NCBI GenBank assembly: GCA_963971575.1
Contig: OZ020625.1
Location: 12,935,646-12,999,645, forward strand
DNA: 64,000 bases
Reading direction: 5' to 3'
Source of the DNA: Liopterus haemorrhoidalis
Taxonomy: Eukaryota; Arthropoda; Insecta; Coleoptera; Dytiscidae
Made by a program: the position numbers and the translations under genes
Part shown: positions 61,297 to 64,000 of the stretch, in pieces
How positions within the stretch are numbered: position 1 is the stretch's first letter
How the letters are laid out: the number at the start of each line of letters is the position of its first letter
Notes under the pieces: model-generated
What the model was told of the DNA's origin: nothing
The model's input: the letters and a program-made list of their open reading frames with translations, nothing else
Database searches by the model: none

Positions 61297-64000
61297 GAGG
61301 AAGGGCATTGGGCCATGGATTGTCCTGGCCAACGTCGCGGACCACAGGTAAGCTTGGTGGATGCCGCGAAGAGCTACAAAAAGTGGATGAAGACCAGCGC
61401 CGGCGTGCCGCTGAGAGCCTTCATCGACACGGGTAGTGTCCACGACCTCATCACGGAGGAATGTGCACGGCGTTTGCAGTTTACGCTGTCTGCAAATGGG
61501 CAGCAGTTACATGGATTCGGTGGAGGGATGACTTGGACCTTAGGTAAGGTCGAGCTGTCCGTCATCATAGACGGTGCCGGTGTCAAGTTGCACCCGTTGG
61601 TGGTGACATGTGGATTGTCGGGAGCCGACATACTGATAGGGCAGCCAACGTTCTCGTCAGGCGAGGTGGTCCTACTTGTGCGGGACGGCACGGTGAGCCT
61701 ATTGCGCGAGGAAAACTTCCTCCAAAAGCTGGCGTTGGAGGATGATGACCTGGACGAGCCATGGCAGCAGAAGTTGGAAGTACGGCTCGTCGAGGATGCC
61801 TGGCTTCTACCCAACGACGACCAGAGCCCAGCAGTCACGGTGGATGGACTGCCTGATGGTGCGTTCCTGCTTGTCAAGGAACGGACGGTCCGGCGACACA
61901 CCTCTGAACTTATCGTAAAGGGAGCACTTTTGGGGCCAGGGAACATGAAGATGAGAATCTGGAATCAGAGTCTCAGGGGCGTTATCTGGCCCACCAAACA
62001 CCCGCTGGCGCGCGGCTTTGTTATTTTTCCAGATAAAGACCCGGAACCGGTGAACTCGGTGAGTATCATTAATAATAAATTAAGCTTTGCAGATGTCAAG
62101 GTGGGTGATATCGCTGAAAGTGAAAGGAGCGAATTGGAAGCGCTCTTGTCACGGTTGCAAAATTGCTTCTCGAGTGGGGATGAAGATTTGGGGCTCACCC
62201 ACTTGGGGGAAATGAGAATCCAGTTGACCACGCGTACACCGATATACCACCGCCCGTACAGGCTGTCACTCGCAGAGAGGGAAACGGTGAAACAAAAAGT
62301 GCAGACGCTACTTAACAGCAGGGCCATACGAGAGTCTGAATCGGAGTACGCAAGCCCCATCGTACTTGTCCCAAAAGCAAACGGCGGACGTCGGATGTGC
62401 GTTGACAATCGCGCACTAAATAAGGTAACAGTGAAAGATCGACATCCGATGCCACTGGTGGAGGATGAATTCACCAAGTTAGCGGGTAAGTGTTATTATA
62501 GTACACTTGATTTAGCCCAAGGTTATCACCAAGTCCCTATGCATGTGGACTCTGTACATAAAACTGCATTTATTACTCTGGATGGTCACTATGAGTGGTT
62601 AAGAGTCCCCTTCGGGCTCGCAAATGCCCCAGCTCTCTTCCAGAAGGTAGTACAGCGAATGCTGAAGGGTATTCCCAGTGACCAGGTGCTGGCTTACATG
62701 GACGACCTGCTGATACCCTCCGAGAGCATAGCTGGCGGGCTCCGTCAGTTGGAGGAGGTGCTACAATCGGTGGCAAGAGCCGGATTGAAATTAAACTTAG
62801 CTAAATGCTCTTTCTTACAAAACAAGGTAACATATCTGGGCCACGACATAAGCGGCGGCGGTATCCGACCTGGAGAGCGCAAAATCACGGCGGTAAGCGA
62901 CTTTCCTGTACCCAAAAATGTACATGGCGTAAGACATTTCTTAGGCTTAACGAGTTATTTCAGGAAATTCATACCGAACTTTGCTGTTGTAGCTAAACCA
63001 TTAACTGAACTGACCAAGAAGCAGACTACGTGGCAGTGGGGCGACAGCCAAGCCGAGACGTTCGCAAAGCTGAAGCAGCTGCTGGTGGAACGACCGGTGT
63101 TGGCACTGTACCATAGTCATGCAGAGACGGAGATACATACAGACGCCTGTCCGAGCGGCTTGGGTGGAATCCTATTGCAGAAACAAAACGACGGATCCTT
63201 GCGGCCGGTGCTCTACTTCAGCAGGGTAACCACACCAGCCGAACAGAAGTACCATAGCTTTGAGTTAGAGACGTTGGCGCATTTTAAGGCTATCACCGAT
63301 TGTAGTTCTGTGCGAGCTACCATGCTTAAACGAGACCTGGTGCCCCGCATCGCACGTTGGTGGATGACTCTACAAGACTACGACATGCAAGTAGAGTACA
63401 GGCCGGGAGCCAGGATGCAGCATGTTGACGCGCTGAGCCGTAACCCCGTCTCAGTGAACCTGGTACAGATCCACGATGATGATTGGTTTCTGACAGTTCA
63501 GCTGCAGGACGAGAAGGCGCACTCGATTGTAGAGGCGCTGCAGGCAGGTACAGCTGACAAAGGTATTGTTAACGACTTTAAACTACAGGACGGGCGGTTG
63601 TACCGCAAGACGCTGCTGGGTGATCGACTGTATGTCTCGGCGATGGCAAGATTCAGTCTACTACGAAAACATCATGATGATGTTGGTCACCCCGGCGTTG
63701 AGCGTTGCTTAAAATTAATAAAGGAAACTTACTGGTTTCCCAAAATGGGGCGTTTCACAAAGAAATACGTCCAAGCGTGCATGAACTGTGCGTTCAGCAA
63801 AGGGAGTTATGGCAGAGCGGAGGGTCTGCTACACCCCATTGAGAAGAAGGCAATCCCCTTCGACACGGTGCACGTCGACCATCTGGGACCTTTTGCACGA
63901 AGTGTACGCGGGTACTCTTACGTACTCATGGTGGTGGACGCGTTCACCAAATACACCCTCGCAAGCGCAACGCGCACTCTGAAGTCTACAGAGGTGATTA
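60384..64000 (+). mobile_element. Ty3/gypsy LTR retrotransposon, copy 2, gag through integrase (runs off window)
   Basis: Same family as copy 1: 62746-64000 matches 47898-48464 plus 52853 onward with about 7 substitutions (silent T/C near 62940; A/G in the WADSQ/WGDSQ codon; near 63131, 63342, 63377, 63387 and 63583) and one 45-bp deletion. No 5' LTR, primer-binding site or leader precedes gag; the minisatellite does. The domain order gag, protease, RT, RNase H, integrase is that of Ty3/gypsy. Confidence 0.93.
61297..64000 (+). CDS. pol: Gypsy Pol: protease, RT, RNase H (15-codon deletion), integrase start; partial
   Basis: The frame is open for 901 codons to the window end. Protease: FIDTGSVHDLI with catalytic DTG (61426-61434) and GADILIGQ (61621 on). 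After a linker comes RT: LVPKANGG, CVDNRALNK, STLDLAQGYHQ, VPFGLANAPALFQ and the catalytic YMDD (62695-62706), then YLGHDIS and HFLGLTSYFRKF. RNase H begins HTDACPSG but has lost 15 codons between LETLA and HFKAITD (junction 63280/63281; in frame). Copy 1 shows the missing part, so RNase H is probably inactive. Integrase starts with HHDDVGHPG and CMNC; its first catalytic D is at 63877-63879, and the rest lies beyond the window. No stop or frameshift is seen. Expression would need a frame change from gag. Confidence 0.9.

Noticed and set aside
60350..62776. Several minus-strand and alternate-frame open frames of 64-190 codons over gag and pol
   Set aside because: GC-rich shadow frames; the sense strand carries recognisable Gag, protease and RT motifs.

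Overview
The window is eukaryotic heterochromatin-like DNA, probably from an arthropod and most likely an insect. The evidence is a very large AT-rich satellite array followed by nested transposable elements: Ty3/gypsy LTR elements, a CR1/Jockey-type LINE whose ORF1 carries a PHD finger, hAT DNA transposons and a possible Helitron end. No host single-copy gene, rRNA, tRNA gene or CRISPR array is supported. The order or species cannot be fixed from the sequence.

Region 1 (1-47899) is an uninterrupted head-to-tail satellite with a 151-bp monomer, about 317 copies. It has hierarchical higher-order structure. Diagnostic variants recur at whole-monomer distances (23, 29, 41, 45 monomers), a block of about 70 monomers (10,567 bp) is repeated in tandem, and a 12-monomer block (1,811 bp) is repeated near 39.7-43.3 kb. 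The last 4.5 kb (about 43.4-47.9 kb) is a divergent edge zone with its own monomer class, as expected at the border of a homogenised array.

Region 2 (47898-56356) is a 5'-truncated Ty3/gypsy element (copy 1) whose reverse transcriptase begins directly at the satellite edge. It holds the end of RT, RNase H, a complete integrase and a 3' LTR of about 259 bp. A 4.4-kb LINE sits in its RNase H region on the minus strand, with ORF1 open and ORF2 broken by a frameshift and a stop. Its LTR is split by a hAT transposon with an 8-bp target duplication, which is itself split by a second hAT with its own 8-bp duplication. The insertion order can be read directly.

Region 3 (56357-60383) has no intact gene. 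It holds a Helitron-like 3' end, a GC-rich hAT-like terminus, a tRNA-promoter-like sequence, two GTCT-rich stretches, a Jockey-type LINE remnant with a (TA)n tract, and a 16-bp minisatellite of about 46 units.

Region 4 (60384-64000, running off the window) is a second copy of the same Ty3/gypsy family, starting at gag right after the minisatellite, without a 5' LTR. Gag has an in-frame stop and a reading-frame change inside its second zinc knuckle. The pol frame is open to the window end but lacks 15 codons in RNase H that copy 1 retains. Where they overlap, the copies differ by about 7 substitutions in about 1.2 kb, so the family moved or was duplicated recently.
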